Position numbers and translations under genes: made by a program. Below are positions 60,073 to 61,514 of a DNA stretch of 61,514 nt, piece after piece. Location of the stretch: contig URMA01000007.1 of NCBI GenBank assembly GCA_900548875.1, forward strand, positions 1-61,514, given 5' to 3'. Positions within the stretch are counted from its first letter, which is position 1. Every line of letters starts with the position of its first letter. The notes under the pieces are model-generated. The model worked only from the letters and a program-made list of their open reading frames with translations, ran no database searches and was not told the origin of the DNA. The DNA comes from an uncultured Porphyromonadaceae bacterium (GTDB lineage Bacteria > Bacteroidota > Bacteroidia > Bacteroidales > Muribaculaceae).

Positions 60073-61488
60073 ATGAAAACAATTCCCCTGAAATGCGGCA
60101 TGCTGCTTGCCGGACTGGCTCTGCCAGTCATGACCTACGCCGACCGCCCGACCAACTTCGTTGTCATTCTGATGGACGACATGGGGTTGGGCGACATCGA
60201 AGCCAACGGAGCTATCGGATACTCCACCCCAAACATCAACCGCCTGCAAAGCCAATCGCTGACCTTCACCCACTACTATGCCCCGCAAGCTGTCAGCGGT
60301 GCCTCAAGAGCCGGACTTCTCACGGGCTGCTACCCTAACCGGATAGGTATGCACGGAGCACCCGGTCCAAACAGCGACAGAGGCATTTCGGCCGAAGAAA
60401 TGACGATTGCCGAGGTACTGAAACAAAAGGATTACCAATGTGCCGCCTTCGGAAAATGGCACTTGGGCGACCACCGTTCATTCCTGCCGCTTCAACATGG
60501 GTTTGACGAATACTACGGCATTCCTTATTCCAACGACATGTGGCCAAACCACCCGACAGTAAAATTTCCCGACCTTCCACTGATTGAGGGAAACGACATA
60601 GTGGAATACAACCCCGACCAGTCACAATTCACTAAAAACTTCACACAGCGTGCCGTAGAGTTTATCAAAAAGAATCGCAACCGCCCGTTCTTTGTTTATC
60701 TTGCCCACCCGATGCCCCACGTCCCGCTATTCGTTTCCGACGACTTTAAGGGAAAAAGCGAACAAGGATTGTACGGCGATGTCATGATGGAACTTGACTG
60801 GAGCATTGGCACCATTTTCGACATGCTGAAAGAACTGAAGCTGGACGACAACACGGTGATTGTCGTTACCTCCGACAACGGTCCGTGGCTCAGTTACGGC
60901 AATCATGCCGGCAACACTGCGGGACTGCGCGAAGGCAAGGGAGTCAGCTTCGAAGGCGGACAACGTGTCCCCTGCATTGTCTACTGGAAAGGGCACACTC
61001 CCGAAGGAGGCATTTGTCATCAGCTTGTATCGGGCATCGACCTTCTCGCCACCTTTGCCGACATTGCCGACGCACCCATGCCACCGCTGAAAACCGACGG
61101 TGTCAGTCTGGTTCCCTATCTGAACGGTGACTATACAAAAAACCTCCGGACACACTTTGCCTACTACTATCGGGCCAACGACCTTGAAGCCGTCACCGAC
61201 GGACATTACAAACTCATCTACCCTCACAAACACCGCACTTACGAAGGATTTGAACCGGGAAATGACGGTAAACCGGGGAAAGTGGACGAATGGCACCAAC
61301 TCACCGACACGCTTCTCTATGATTTGCGCCGTGATCCCGGAGAACGTTACAACATCATCCGCCAATACCCAGAAGTGGTGAAACGCCTCAATCAATATGC
61401 CGACAGCGTCAAGGCCGACCTCGGCGACAACCTCAGCAAAACCATAGGAAAAGGTTGCCGACAACCCGGCCAACGACCTAAAGAATAA
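60073..61488 (+). CDS. secreted sulfatase, serine-type, 471 aa
   Basis: Arylsulfatase-fold hydrolase. Signal peptide MKTIPLKCGMLLAGLALPVMTYA. Metal residues in VVILMDDMGLGDIE. The formylglycine site is SGASR (S75-R79; [CS]xAxR variant), so it should be matured by an anaerobic (radical SAM) sulfatase-maturating enzyme. Further conserved pieces: FGKWHLGDH, LAHPMPHVPLF and VTSDNGPWLSYGNH. It is complete, with no other gene before the window end. The sulfated substrate is unknown; glycosaminoglycan, mucin glycan or similar is likely. Confidence 0.93.
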   Translation: MKTIPLKCGMLLAGLALPVMTYADRPTNFVVILMDDMGLGDIEANGAIGYSTPNINRLQSQSLTFTHYYAPQAVSGASRAGLLTGCYPNRIGMHGAPGPNSDRGISAEEMTIAEVLKQKDYQCAAFGKWHLGDHRSFLPLQHGFDEYYGIPYSNDMWPNHPTVKFPDLPLIEGNDIVEYNPDQSQFTKNFTQRAVEFIKKNRNRPFFVYLAHPMPHVPLFVSDDFKGKSEQGLYGDVMMELDWSIGTIFDMLKELKLDDNTVIVVTSDNGPWLSYGNHAGNTAGLREGKGVSFEGGQRVPCIVYWKGHTPEGGICHQLVSGIDLLATFADIADAPMPPLKTDGVSLVPYLNGDYTKNLRTHFAYYYRANDLEAVTDGHYKLIYPHKHRTYEGFEPGNDGKPGKVDEWHQLTDTLLYDLRRDPGERYNIIRQYPEVVKRLNQYADSVKADLGDNLSKTIGKGCRQPGQRPKE

Positions 61489-61514
61489 AAATAACTGCTG
61501 TAAAAACGACGAGC

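Overview
This is 61.5 kb of a Bacteroidales chromosome. The evidence is a SusC/SusD outer-membrane pair, Por-type (T9SS) C-terminal sorting domains on secreted proteins, a gldE homologue, a membrane pyrophosphatase, and promoters of the Bacteroidetes form TTTG-N19-20-TAnnTTTG in front of several genes. The family cannot be fixed from sequence alone; a gut Barnesiella-, Coprobacter- or Muribaculaceae-like genome fits. No transposase, integrase, CRISPR array or rRNA was seen. One tRNA is present (Leu, anticodon TAG).

Left part (1-24 kb). Three paralogous secreted phosphodiester glycosidase (NAGPA-type) genes sit at the left edge, the first cut by the window. Next come a tightly linked pair of radical SAM genes and an AraC regulator. 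Two housekeeping and envelope clusters on the minus strand follow: coaX - outer-membrane protein - lptC - gldE, and trmD - ftsB - membrane protein. After an iron alcohol dehydrogenase comes sigma-54 activator - lptE - TPR protein - secG. Then come a T9SS cargo protein of unknown function and a five-gene polysaccharide-utilisation-type operon (susC, susD, two lipoproteins, GHL10-family glycosidase) that runs to 30.8 kb.

Middle (31-43 kb). tRNA-Leu and a PAP2 phosphatase are followed by an overlapping DUF2284 / Dph6-like ATPase pair and class II aldolase. Then come two metal transporters (ZupT, CDF), queF-queC, glucosamine-6-phosphate deaminase nagB, a divergent NagB-like/PIG-L fusion whose deaminase site is degraded, hpt, adk and two flavodoxin-fold reductases.

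Right part (44-61.5 kb). A K+-dependent-type membrane pyrophosphatase is flanked by two copies of a 72-bp palindrome. An operon neuC-neuA-sialidase follows. A Fic protein comes next, carrying five copies of an 11-bp tandem repeat inside its coding sequence, a candidate on/off switch. Then come an orphan Cys-rich protein, a TonB-dependent receptor, waaA, gltX, surE with a CBS-nucleotidyltransferase (PtmE-like), and a serine-type sulfatase.

The recurring theme is envelope and surface glycan chemistry: LPS export and assembly (lptC, lptE, waaA), nonulosonic acid activation (neuC, neuA, PtmE-like), amino-sugar catabolism (nagB, PIG-L fusion, GHL10, sialidase, sulfatase, NAGPA enzymes) and T9SS delivery of secreted enzymes. 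The points most worth following up are the frameshifting repeat in the Fic gene, the paired palindromes with a compensatory base change, the deaminase-dead NagB fusion, the radical SAM pair and the GHL10 operon.
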